From: Bradyrhizobium monzae
GTDB lineage: Bacteria; Pseudomonadota; Alphaproteobacteria; Rhizobiales; Xanthobacteraceae
Assembly (NCBI RefSeq): GCF_021458635.1
Contig: NZ_JAIRDQ010000014.1
Span: forward strand, 1 to 64,000
Direction of reading: 5' to 3'
DNA: 64,000 nt
A program made the translations under genes and the position numbers. Shown here piece by piece: positions 27,258-35,385 of this stretch. The notes under the pieces were generated by a model. The model saw only the letters and a list, made by a program, of their open reading frames with translations, ran no database searches and had not been told where the DNA came from. Every line of letters begins with the position of its first letter. The first letter of the stretch is position 1.

Positions 27258-27792
27258 TCAGTTCAAGCATGCAAGGCAATTCAGGAGTCGCAACCGAAGG
27301 AGTGCTAAGGCGCGGCCGCGCATCTGCTCTGCAAGCGCCCGCACGGCGGCAATGAATTGTTCTCGGCCAACCTTGATGGTCATCCAGCGAACGGCCGCGT
27401 GCTCGCGCTCCGCGCCCGGGAGCTTCCGAAAGCGGGACTTGCCCATGTGGTTCTTGAGGGCGAAGCGCGAAATGCCGATGTGGTCGCATATGGCGTCCAC
27501 CGTGAGGACAGGTTCCGTCACAGGGCGCAGAGCCGGCGGCGGGAGAGCGCGCGCCAGGACGGGGCGGCCCTCGTCCTCGGCCAGCCAGAAGCGCACGTCG
27601 CCGGCAGCCGTCCGGACGTGCAGCGGGGCCACAGGGAAGGGCGGCGGTTGGGTCACGGCGATCGGTGCCGAAGACGTCGGACACGATGGACGGTGCCTGC
27701 GGGAGAGTCAGGACCAGTGGAGGGCAGCTTTCGACGGTTGGCGGTCCGACGTCCTCCCCGACCGATTCAAAAAGGGCCAGAGCTTTACCCAA
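27258..27792 (-). pseudogene. Unknown gene, probable frameshift near 27650
   Basis: The first 45 codons from 27792 (GKALALFESVGEDVGPPTVES, then LPQAPSIVSDVFG) look coding. Coding character then passes to another frame: APLHVRTAAGDVRFWLAEDEGRP, a helix-turn-helix-like VDAICDHIGISRFALKNHMG, and REQFIAAVRALAEQMRGRA. The second part alone could start at 27656. Possibly a small DNA-binding protein. Confidence 0.4.
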
Positions 27793-27925
27793 TCGATCGG
27801 ACCACGCCGCGCACGATCCGAATGAAGGGCCGGATCGATCGACACCAGATGAGATCGCCTAGAGCCGGCGATTCTGTACCGATATAGGGGCCACCCCCGT
27901 GCCCTCCGTCCTTATAGGAATATCT

Positions 27926-28765
27926 CTATAAGGACGAAGGGCACCTTTCGCCGCCAATACCGCATCCCCCCTCGCGCAATGCCATTTCGGTCGGGTTTTT
28001 CTCGAACCAGCGGCGTACGGCGGTAGGAGTGGGAAAAAGGTCCGCCAAAGCCGCCTGTTTGCCTTCCCAGCTAGTCGGCCAGAATCCGCGCGCCGCGAGG
28101 AGGCCGGAGAGGTCTCCAGCCACTCTTCGAACGTGCCGGTGGTGTCGACCGTGATATCGATGGGAACGCACGCTACGATCTCGAGGATTAACGGCTTATC
28201 TTTGCTCCGCCGCATCGGCCGAGCGCGGTGAGCAGCTTGAGTGACTTCGGCGTCCCGAACTTGCTCCAAGATCGCGTCAGGCCGCTTGTCCGGATGGTAA
28301 GACTGTTCGACCAAGACGACCACATTGCCCTCGCTTCGCAATGCGACGATGCGGTCGGGGTAGAAGCCCGCCCCTATTGAGGGCGTCGGGTGCCGTCCGA
28401 ATTCCTCGCCGCGCGTTCAACGTCGCCCACCTGAGGTTCAGGGCGCGAAATTAGGATCTCGCGTAAGCAGTCCTCAAGATTGTTCATGCCTCGAATGTTT
28501 CCATAGTGGTTCAGGATCACATTCCGCGGCCGGGTCCCCCACATCCTCCAAGTTTGCTCCAGGTACTCCTCGAGGCTCTTCGGCGCGATAACGCCTGTCT
28601 TTCCGCCCGCTTTGCGGTCCTCAGCCGCTTCACTTCATTCGCGCGCATGATCCGTTGCGCGTAATTTTCCTGAGACGATAGCTTTTGCAGGCTCTTGTCG
28701 CCGCCGGCGCCAGGCACCACTCGCCCATAACTCACGGCCTGATCGACAATCTGGTGCACCGTCAC
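27926..28765 (-). pseudogene. Unknown gene, multiple frameshifts
   Basis: Minus-strand codons of about 280 residues in successive frames: HQIVDQAVSYGRVVPGAGG and QENYAQRIMRANE; then GVIAPKSLEEYLEQTWRMWG and NHYGNIRGMNNLEDCLREIL; then RIVALRSEGNVVVLVEQSYH and LILEIVACVPIDITVDTTG; then LSGLLAARGFWPTSWEGKQ and PTAVRRWFEKNPTEMALREG. Breaks lie near 28640, 28380 and 28120. I do not recognise the family; two adjacent genes are also possible. Confidence 0.4.
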
Positions 28766-28796
28766 TGCTTCGCCACGCTCGACGCGAATGAGCAGA

Positions 28797-28821
28797 GGAA
28801 CGCGCCGTTCCTAGCAGCGTT
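28797..28821 (+). promoter_or_regulatory. Sigma-EcfG promoter, exact consensus
   Basis: GGAAC, 16 bases, CGTT, ending 28 bases before the GTG of the DUF3606 gene. About 30 bases including the palindromic spacer match the promoter at 22203-22227. Confidence 0.7.
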
Positions 28822-28848
28822 CTCTTCTCCAGATCACGGAGGATGAAC

Positions 28849-29040
28849 GTGGCGGATAATCTCAGCAAGCGTCGTCAGCCCAACCGCAGCAAGATCAACA
28901 TGCACGAGGCTCACGAGGTCAAGTATTGGACCCATGCGCTCGGCGTCACCCGTGAAGTGCTTCAAAGAGCGGTCGATAAGGTGGGCAACTCTGCAGCCAC
29001 GGTCCGCAAGGAGTTGGGCAAAGAGGCAGATGCGCAATGA
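28849..29040 (+). CDS. DUF3606 protein
   Basis: 63 residues. GGAGG lies 6 bases before the GTG at 28849, while the ATG at 28843 is too close to it, so GTG is the start; homologues also begin MADNLSKRR. Family features: NRSKINMHEAHEVKYWTHALGV, then LQRAVDKVGNSAATVRKELG. A small protein of unknown biochemistry often found in general-stress regulons, in line with the sigma-EcfG promoter just upstream. Its end overlaps the next small gene. Confidence 0.85.
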   Translation: MADNLSKRRQPNRSKINMHEAHEVKYWTHALGVTREVLQRAVDKVGNSAATVRKELGKEADAQ

Positions 29041-29146
29041 GGACCGCGAATGGCTGCTGTTCTATGTCGACGTCGCGATAGCGGTTTGCATTTCCGGTCT
29101 TATGGTATCTTTCGCTCACATGGTGGCCGGGCTGCTCTTTGACTGA
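29030..29146 (+). CDS. Small membrane protein overlapping DUF3606
   Basis: 38 residues from the ATG at 29030, 11 bases inside the DUF3606 gene, with GAGG just upstream. Sequence NEDREWLLFYVDVAIAVCIS and one hydrophobic helix. The overlap suggests coupled translation under the same stress promoter. Confidence 0.6.
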   Translation: MRNEDREWLLFYVDVAIAVCISGLMVSFAHMVAGLLFD

Positions 29147-29331
29147 ACAAAATTGCCCCATCGGCCACGGCCTTGGCTGGGTTTGCGAGAACCTCCCGAT
29201 CGGCCGTGGAGCGAACGGGCGACGGTTGCCAGTGCGGCGCGGGCAGGCCGTGCGAGTGCAATAGGATACGGCGTCGATCTGCCGGACGGCGAGGGAATCA
29301 TGAAAGAAGTGGAGCCGAAGCGAGGCCGACG

Positions 29332-29574
29332 TCAGCTTGGCTGAAGATCATACCGGCGCTTCAAGCGATCAGTCGCGACTTTTACAGCGTATTGAATGCG
29401 GTCGAGATCGCCTTCATCACTCGCCATGACATATAGCCTCCAATCGATGCCCCGCGGGGCGCCGGTCTCGCCTTCGACTTCCACAGAGAGGACATGTTCG
29501 GAACCGGGGAAATTGCGGATTTCCTGAAGCGCGATACGTTCGAGGTCGGCCTTTGAAATTAGAGCTTTTGCCAC
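29332..29574 (-). CDS. Small conserved-type protein, unknown (GTG start)
   Basis: 80 residues from the GTG at 29574 (GAGG upstream). Sequence KALISKADLERIALQEIRNFPGSEH, then WRLYVMASDEGDLDRIQYAVKVATDRLKRRY. A family frequent in Bradyrhizobium; function unknown. Confidence 0.6.
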   Translation of the reverse strand: MAKALISKADLERIALQEIRNFPGSEHVLSVEVEGETGAPRGIDWRLYVMASDEGDLDRIQYAVKVATDRLKRRYDLQPS

Positions 29575-29904
29575 CTTAGCCTCGCCGAACACCACACCCC
29601 GGGGCCACGCCCGGCTGCTCCACGATTTCAGCACCCGGTATTGCACGATGGCGTTAATGCAGCGGAAGAGCCAGGAGTTCCTAACCTCACTCCCGGGCCA
29701 GCAAAGGCATTGGGTTGACATGGTCGACTACGGTGTCGGGCTTCGCGCAGGAAGTCCGTAACCATCATCTGTCCGTGCGCTGCATGATCGATCACAACAG
29801 CGGCCGGTATCGGCTAAGCCTCCTTCCGCTTCGCAATCAGCTTCGCGCTGGCCGACGTCAGGTCGCGGCGGATCAGATTTTCGTCGATTTCGGTCAGCGT
29901 GTGA

Positions 29905-29929
29905 GGAACAGCCTACCCGCGCTTTCATT
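29905..29929 (+). promoter_or_regulatory. Weak sigma-EcfG-like site (CATT)
   Basis: GGAAC, 16 bases, CATT, 31 bases before the PRC-barrel gene. One base from consensus at an important position, so only suggestive. Confidence 0.25.
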
Positions 29930-29960
29930 GGTTTCCTACACGAGCTTTTGGAGGACCAAC

Positions 29961-30320
29961 ATGACATCGGAAGGACGTGAAACAGGCAATCTGATCGGCA
30001 GCGACAAGGTCGAAGGCACCGCGGTATACGGGGCCGACAATCAGAAGATCGGCAGCATCGAACGCCTCATGATTGATAAGACCAGCGGGAAAGTGTCCTA
30101 CGCTGTTTTGAGCTTTGGCGGTTTCCTGGGCATCGGTGACGATCATTACCCGCTCCCCTGGCAGTCACTGAAGTACGATAAGAACCTCGGCGGCTACGTT
30201 ACTGGCATCACTGAAAGCCAGCTAAACGGCGCGCCGAAATATCGCGATGAAGGCGGTTGGAATTGGAATGATCCGGCGGTCGGAAAATCGGTCAACGACT
30301 ACTACGGCGTGCCATTCTAA
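29961..30320 (+). CDS. PRC-barrel domain protein (cytoplasmic)
   Basis: 119 residues; GGAGG 6 bases before the ATG at 29961. The PRC-barrel core is clear: NLIGSDKVEGTAVYGADNQK, then IERLMIDKTSGKVSYAVLSFGGFLGIGDDHYPLPW, ending WNWNDPAVGKSVNDYYG. Proteins of this size are stress-associated in rhizobia and have no known enzymatic activity. Distinct from the exported PRC-barrel protein at 34644-35039. Confidence 0.85.
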   Translation: MTSEGRETGNLIGSDKVEGTAVYGADNQKIGSIERLMIDKTSGKVSYAVLSFGGFLGIGDDHYPLPWQSLKYDKNLGGYVTGITESQLNGAPKYRDEGGWNWNDPAVGKSVNDYYGVPF

Positions 30321-30497
30321 CCCTTGCCACGGTCCCGGCGGCGGGCACGCCCAGCCCCGGTCTGGTCAATTAAAAGCGCCGATCAGGGACGGACGCCGCA
30401 CGGCCCCTCTCCGCGAAGCGCCGATACGAAAGACGAACTCCGCTACGGCATCTAGCATCAGGTTGGCGCTCAGGGAGCGCAAGACCTTTACGATTAC

Positions 30498-30737
30498 TTA
30501 GACGGCTTCGAGGCCGATGAACCCTGCGCCGCTGCGGAGGGCCGTGAGCTGCCGGCGCATCTCAATGAGATCGATGGTTTCGCGGTCTGACTGCTTGATC
30601 AAATAAAGCTCGTGGACTGCTTTACAGCCAAACGAAGCCGACGCGCCGAGTATATTGACGCGACGGCTTCGCCACTGGGGACCCGGACGGTGCAATGTCC
30701 GGTGTGAAGAGAATAGCGCTCCGTAACCTCGCTGCAA
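30498..30737 (-). CDS. Possible small protein, weak candidate
   Basis: The last 40 residues (AVHELYLIKQSDRETIDLIEMRRQLTALRSG) look like a helical small protein, but the upstream part is basic and unlike protein and no good start is visible. The DNA between 30321 and 30497 is featureless. Confidence 0.3.
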   Translation of the reverse strand: MQRGYGALFSSHRTLHRPGPQWRSRRVNILGASASFGCKAVHELYLIKQSDRETIDLIEMRRQLTALRSGAGFIGLEAV

Positions 30738-31019
30738 TCAAAGGCGCGGATTAAGCTTGATGCGGGCACAGAGCGTTAATTCTGGAACTCAACCTCAGAC
30801 GCTTCTCCAAGATACATGTGGCCCATCCGGCTGGTTTGACGACCAGTGTTGCGCCACGCAAACCACCGCACCGAGCAACACTAAGTTGGCGGCCTCTTTC
30901 ATTGGTCCCGCTTCAGCTTGCGTCGCCCGTAACGGCGAACAGGCGGGGACCGAGGACAAAGAGTAAGGCGCTGTGGTCATGCTTCTCGGTACGTTCATGT
31001 ATAGGTGGCTCGGTCCCCA

Positions 31020-31220
31020 TCAGTGTCGCCAGCCGTCGTCCTTCTCAAATTCAATGCGAAAGAACCGGGGACGGCGCGGTGCCTGGCCGTCAACCGGCAC
31101 GTTGCAGCGATGGCAGGGTGCACCGGGGCCATCGCAATCGCAGGCGAGAGGTCCATCCCACAGGCGATCGGGGTGGGTTCTGCAGACCCAGCCGCTGTCT
31201 CCACACACTTTGCAACTCAT
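31020..31220 (-). CDS. Small zinc-ribbon-like protein
   Basis: 66 residues from the ATG at 31220 (GAGAAG upstream). Seven cysteines in CKVCGDSGWVC, CDCDGPGAPCHRC suggest a zinc-binding fold, then RPRFFRIEFEKDDGWRH. Similar small cysteine-rich proteins occur widely in Bradyrhizobium; target unknown. Confidence 0.65.
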   Translation of the reverse strand: MSCKVCGDSGWVCRTHPDRLWDGPLACDCDGPGAPCHRCNVPVDGQAPRRPRFFRIEFEKDDGWRH

Positions 31221-31410
31221 CACGCGCTTCTCTGGCATGCAGAGACGGCCCCGGCGGGGCTGGGGGCCGGAGGTTTGCCGGGGCCGTCTGCCAGCATCCG
31301 CGGGGGTGCATGGCAAAATGCTAATGAAGGTATACCGCCTGAGGTTCCAAACGCTCCAGGTTACAACCGCAGATTCATGGCCGCGATCCGACGCTCATGC
31401 AGATCATGCT

Positions 31411-31680
31411 TTACTGACGTGGGAAGAGCGCGGCGCCCGGCGCCAGCAGCCGGACGTAGGTGCCACTCTCGTGCAATTCCAACCAGCCGCGCTCGATCGC
31501 TAGCTTGATGCCGGCACCGAACTCCGGTCCGCTCGCCTTGAGCTTGGAGAGAAACGGTGCGTTGATCTTCTCGATGTGAATGCGGCCGTCCTGGACCGCC
31601 TCGGTGCTCTTGGCGATCTCGATCAGCTTGCGCGCCGCGGCCTCCGGATCGGAGTAAGGACGGTCAATGGTCAGTTTCAT
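31411..31680 (-). CDS. Small conserved-type protein, cassette copy 2 gene B
   Basis: 89 residues, paralogue of 17503-17772: RPYSDPEAAARKLIEIA, then GPEFGAGIKLAIERGWLELHESG. The upstream block gaatcgccctatag is shared with the first copy, but the expected gene A is not next to it; gene A's paralogue lies 2.4 kb away at 34076-34339. Confidence 0.65.
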   Translation of the reverse strand: MKLTIDRPYSDPEAAARKLIEIAKSTEAVQDGRIHIEKINAPFLSKLKASGPEFGAGIKLAIERGWLELHESGTYVRLLAPGAALFPRQ

Positions 31681-32016
31681 AGATTGGCCCGCAGCCCCAA
31701 AATTGCTAGTGAGCTATAGGGCGATTCTCAAACGAGTAGGACAATGCCATTTCCAGACAGTCGCGCCTGTCCGAGCTCGCTCACGTCGTAGGATCTCATC
31801 GCGGATTGGTGACGAGCACCGCGGTACGTATGAACATCAAGACCCTCAGCCCGCAACGCACCCTAGCATCGGCTCACGATCCGTCGCCGAATCAACACCC
31901 GGCGCCGCAACATGGCAAAGTGGAGGGAATCGCCTATCCGACGTTTGAGTGCGGATGGCTCCAGCTCGTCGCGAAACATCAACTGACGGCTATCGTGGCT
32001 TGCGGTCGAATGGCAC

Positions 32017-32274
32017 TTGGAAGCGCCGCCAAAAATTGGTCGCGGTCCGTCGGAGGCTTTGGCCGATTATTGCAGGCGACATCGCATCAGCTTCGACTGG
32101 ATGCTCACCGGCTGCCCCGTGGACCTCAAGAAAATGGTCGACGAGCGCTGCGGGCGAGAGGCTGCCGTGCTGAGCACCTCGAGCTTATTTGCGAAGTATG
32201 CCAAGCTCACACCTGAGCACCAGGCGATCATGACGGCCGAGATCCACCGCATTCTAGCGGAGCGCGACGAATGA
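32017..32274 (+). pseudogene. Possible regulator remnant (C-terminal part)
   Basis: The frame reads SEALADYCRRHRISFDWMLTG, then SSLFAKYAKLTPEHQAIMTAEIHRIL, like the end of small XRE-type regulators that recognise a substrate-like DWLL helix. There is only a TTG to start from and a stop codon not far upstream, so the DNA-binding head is probably lost. An intrinsic terminator follows at 32383. Confidence 0.4.
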
Positions 32275-32382
32275 AGAGCAATCGGCAGCGGCTCATGACG
32301 CACCGCCGGCGGCTGAGGCGTTGACAGAAGGACGCGGGCTTTGGTCCCGCGCTCACGCGGCAGACATCGGCCCTGTTGCTTT

Positions 32383-32399
32383 AGCCCGGCGGGCTTTTC
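32383..32399 (+). terminator. Intrinsic terminator
   Basis: agcccggcgggcttttc: 5-bp stem with 3-base loop and a T run, about 110 bases after the remnant at 32017-32274. Confidence 0.45.
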
Positions 32400-32846
32400 T
32401 TTTGGCTTTTGCGGGCGCTGCACCCGGGATGACGCTACTTTCAGGCCGCTGTTGTTGCGCTCCGGTTGGTTGCTTCGGGCAGAGAAACCTAGCGCACCAA
32501 CGCTGCTCGAACCTTCGTTGGACGTCCAGAGGAACGACGGACATCGGAAAACCTCCTCGCCCCCGGGGTTCGTTGCCTTAACGCGGGGGGCTCTAAAGGT
32601 CCCCAGCCATGCGCCGGCTGTCATCGCAACCGGAAGCGTCTGGCGGTTGGCATGCTGGAAGGCTGCGACGATGAAGCCCTACCTGCGGTTCACGCTGGCG
32701 GGCCCTTGTTCTCGTTTCACGAAAGAACTTTGGACGCGCATGAAGATTCAACATCTTGCGCAAAGATTAGGCCTTGCGGTGCCTGCGTACTTTGAGGCTC
32801 CATACCTCTCAGGTCTCTCGCTCTACTTCTTGCTGCGAGGACCCAC

Positions 32847-32993
32847 ATGCCGGACGAAAATTTCCCCAAGGATTCGCTGTTCATCAAGCTGGGTGGGTAC
32901 TTCCAAGCTGGAGCTACCGGACCACTCGCTAATTTGGCGCTTCTCATCATTGCATTAGCAGTGATCGCGGCCCGAGCCTTCAGCGGTCACTGA
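32847..32993 (+). CDS. Small membrane protein (48 aa)
   Basis: GAGG 6 bases before the ATG at 32847. Sequence PDENFPKDSLFIKLGGYFQAG then one helix (LANLALLIIALAVIAARAF). The stop codon is followed at once by a terminator stem. Unknown role. Confidence 0.55.
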   Translation: MPDENFPKDSLFIKLGGYFQAGATGPLANLALLIIALAVIAARAFSGH

Positions 32994-33015
32994 GGCCGCC
33001 TCAGTTGGCGGCCTC
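32992..33015 (+). terminator. Terminator after the 48-aa membrane gene
   Basis: Perfect stem gaggccgcc / ggcggcctc with loop tcagtt. The same sequence in reverse, with one change, forms the terminator at 18133-18162. Confidence 0.55.
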
Positions 33016-33016
33016 A

Positions 33017-33312
33017 TCATTGATTGCTCCTCAGTTTGCGCCGCCCCCAATGCGGTTCCCCGCCCTTCGGATTGAGCGGCGGAACGTAGTGACGGTTCAG
33101 CGCACGCATGATGCCGATCCGCGCGAACGGCGTTGGGCCTCCGCCTTCCGCCACTAGTATAAGCGCCTCCATCGCCGCCTGCCATTCGGGGGCGCGGCGT
33201 GCTCCTTTTTCGGCAACGCGGCGATGTACTCGCCGGCGTCGCGCAGCGTCACCAAAGCGCGATCGCCGATTAGGATCGGATCCTCGAAAGGCCGCCGCCA
33301 GCGTGTCTTCAT
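33017..33312 (-). pseudogene. Small protein gene, one-base frameshift
   Basis: Starts with the ATG at 33312, which overlaps the stop of the upstream gene (ATGA). Reads MKTRWRRPFEDPILIGDRALV, then LRDAGEYIAALPKKEHAAP; restoring one base near 33195 gives EWQAAMEALILVAEGGG, RIGIMRALNRHYVP and a natural end at 33017. Member of an uncharacterised rhizobial family of about 98 residues. May be a sequencing error. Confidence 0.6.
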
Positions 33313-33491
33313 CCGGTGCGTTTCATGCTGTCCGCGATTGCGCGTTCCACTTCTGAGGCGAGAACCGTCAGGTGTTCGGTCAGCCTAGTGAATAGCTCTC
33401 GCTTCTTCGGGTCGGTCGCCAGGTCGCGGATGAGGGCGCACTCGGCCGCATCTGTGCGGAGCTTTTCCAACTGAGCCTGCATGTCTTTCAT
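33309..33491 (-). CDS. Small helical protein, unknown
   Basis: 60 residues from the ATG at 33491 with GGAG 8 bases upstream. Sequence KDMQAQLEKLRTDAAECALIRDLATD, then RLTEHLTVLASEVERAIAD. A common Bradyrhizobium family. Coupled to the next gene by an ATGA overlap. Confidence 0.65.
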   Translation of the reverse strand: MKDMQAQLEKLRTDAAECALIRDLATDPKKRELFTRLTEHLTVLASEVERAIADSMKRTG

Positions 33492-33712
33492 CGCAGCTAC
33501 TCCGTTCCCTGATGGGAGCCGTATAGCCAAGTTGCGGAAGCGAACAGAGCTGGTTGCCAATTTTCCCAGGCTCGCGGTGCCGGGCATACGCGAGGTCCGA
33601 CCACCTCCAGCGGCCCCGGCGATGCCGTCGTCTTTACGCGGCAAAATGCGAGGAACCCGAAACACGTCGCGACATTAAATTGGAAATCTCACACTGATTC
33701 ATGGAGCCCGGC

Positions 33713-34003
33713 ATGATTACGTCCGCCAGATGCAGGGAACTCGCAGATCACTACAAAGCGCTTTCTTCAAGTTCCCGCATTTCCGAAAGCCGAGCCTTCC
33801 TATTGAAGAATATCGCCAGAAGCCTTAGGGGCTTAGTCGGTCAACTGGAAAGACTGGATGCGGTGACGAGAGCCGAGATGACGAGACCCGAGATGACGCG
33901 ACCCGAAGAGACTTCCAGCTTGGCTCAACCACCATCACGCATCTGTTCCCCCGCCCAAATTGCCACCGGACCAGCGAGACTAAATCCACCATTAAAGCGA
34001 TAG
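33713..34003 (+). CDS. Small helical protein with tandem EMTRP repeat
   Basis: 96 residues from the ATG at 33713 (GGAG upstream). The head ITSARCRELADHYKALSSSS matches a common family of small rhizobial proteins. The middle carries two exact-length 15-base tandem units (33875-33904) giving EMTRP twice, and the tail looks non-native, so the normal end may have been lost. Confidence 0.55.
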   Translation: MITSARCRELADHYKALSSSSRISESRAFLLKNIARSLRGLVGQLERLDAVTRAEMTRPEMTRPEETSSLAQPPSRICSPAQIATGPARLNPPLKR

Positions 34004-34075
34004 GCGTGCCGCCCGAGAAGCTTTCCTCGCCGTTTCGGAGGCAGGCGGCGTAAGACGTCCTCCATTGGCGGGACC

Positions 34076-34339
34076 TCATCCAATGCTCGATGAGCCAGCG
34101 TGCAGCCTGGTCCGATCGCCCGTTAGCTCCTCGACATAGTCGTCGTTCGCGTTCTGCAGCTTCTCACGGTCGGGGCCGTAGGCGCGGCGACTGAAGATCA
34201 GATAGCGCCTTAGACGGTCGAGCTCGGCAAGGTCCGCAGCAATATCAGCGACGCGCTCGGCCTCCCGGCGCTGTTGCTCGCGATATTCATGCCAGGCCTT
34301 CGCGGCCGCTCGGTTCTCTGCCTTGGTCATGACGCCCAT
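34076..34339 (-). CDS. Coiled-coil small protein, cassette copy 2 gene A
   Basis: 87 residues, paralogue of 17187-17450; the first 28 and last 18 residues are nearly identical. The start codon lies at the very edge of the Ku tail fragment (34343), so the gene's own upstream DNA has been replaced. Confidence 0.6.
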   Translation of the reverse strand: MGVMTKAENRAAAKAWHEYREQQRREAERVADIAADLAELDRLRRYLIFSRRAYGPDREKLQNANDDYVEELTGDRTRLHAGSSSIG

Positions 34340-34342
34340 CGA

Positions 34343-34480
34343 AAGAAGAAGCCGGCCAAGAAGGCGAAGAGGGCAGCAGCGGGCCAGAAGGAGATGCTGA
34401 TGCCCATCGCTGGCAAAAAGCAGGCGAAAGAGGCCGCCGCGAAGAAGCCGGCGGCCGGTCGCCAGCGAAAGTCGGCGTGA
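34343..34480 (+). pseudogene. ku: Ku protein C-terminal tail fragment
   Basis: About 45 codons reading KKKPAKKAKRAAAGQKEMLMPIAG, then KEAAAKKPAAGRQRKSA and a stop: the Lys/Ala-rich tail found at the end of rhizobial Ku proteins. Nothing of the Ku core is present. It joins directly to the start of the neighbouring small gene, marking a recombination breakpoint near 34340. Confidence 0.55.
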
Positions 34481-34643
34481 AGCATCCGTAACGCCGACGG
34501 ATGCTACTTCGTCGTCCGCGGCTTGTAGAGAATGGCCAATCCAGACCAGACGAAAGAGCTCACCGCGCGTTACGGTTTGCGCGAAAGCGGTGATGGAAGG
34601 GGCCGGAGAGCGAAGCTCGGCTCGCGGCTCTCCGGATCTCCGT

Positions 34644-35039
34644 CTACTTGCCTTCCGGGACCCAGGTGGTGCTGGTTCGATCGTACTTGAAGCCCGGTGC
34701 GCCTTTCAGCTCGTCCTTGGTTTCGTCCAAGGTCAACCACCATTTGTCGTTCTTCTTGGCCGTCTTCACCGCCGTGAACGGGACGATCACGTCCTTCTCG
34801 CCCGCCCCAAGGAAGCCGCCGACGCCGATGACGAGGCCGGTGATCTTGCCCGACTTGTCGACGAGCACGTCGTCGATATCGCCGATCTTGCCTTCCTTCG
34901 GATCGTAGACGGCCTGCTTGTAGTAGTTCGCCACCGTCCAGCTTTCGGTGGGTGCCGCCGTCAGCACCGTCGTAGCCGCAAATGCGCTGGTTGCCATTGT
35001 TGCCGCCAATAGCGAACCGATTGCGAAAGATTTGTTCAT
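34644..35039 (-). CDS. Exported PRC-barrel protein
   Basis: 131 residues; AGAGG 7 bases before the ATG at 35039. Signal peptide MNKSFAIGSLLAATMATSAFA, then a PRC-barrel domain (YYKQAVYDPKEGKIGDIDDVLVD, then LVIGVGGFLGAGEKDVIVPF). A periplasmic stress-type protein. A perfect sigma-EcfG promoter ends 31 bases upstream. Confidence 0.88.
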   Translation of the reverse strand: MNKSFAIGSLLAATMATSAFAATTVLTAAPTESWTVANYYKQAVYDPKEGKIGDIDDVLVDKSGKITGLVIGVGGFLGAGEKDVIVPFTAVKTAKKNDKWWLTLDETKDELKGAPGFKYDRTSTTWVPEGK

Positions 35040-35069
35040 GTGATCCTCTTCAAAGGTTTGGTCACATCA

Positions 35070-35094
35070 AACGGGAAGAAGTGGCAAATGTTCC
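35070..35094 (-). promoter_or_regulatory. Sigma-EcfG promoter, exact consensus
   Basis: Minus strand GGAAC, 16 bases, CGTT, 31 bases before the exported PRC-barrel gene. Confidence 0.7.
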
Positions 35095-35385
35095 CGCATG
35101 GAACGAGGGCTTCTTCTCCGCGGTTGGGACGCTTGGAGATCACATGAGACTGAAGCGACGCATCGAAGGCCTCGTACCAATCCTTGTTTCTGTTGGCCGT
35201 GCCGACGGCGACGGTGGAGCCCTTGAAACTGGTCGCGGTCGCAGTCGCCGGGAAGGGACACTGGATCGCGGGAACGACGATGATCGCGTCCTGCTATCTC
35301 CTTAGCCTAGTCGTCGTCGAACGTCTGTTCGGCATCGTCAAGAGGTGCATCGTTTGGCCGTCCGGCGATTGCGGGCAAAAGCACC
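35095..35385. other. Region without supported gene
   Basis: A minus-strand stretch (TATATSFKGSTVAVGTANRN) looks protein-like but has no start. No other feature seen. Confidence 0.3.

Noticed and set aside
33875..33904. Two tandem 15-base units as a CRISPR or VNTR array
   Set aside because: Only two units, directly adjacent and in frame within a gene; a simple local duplication.
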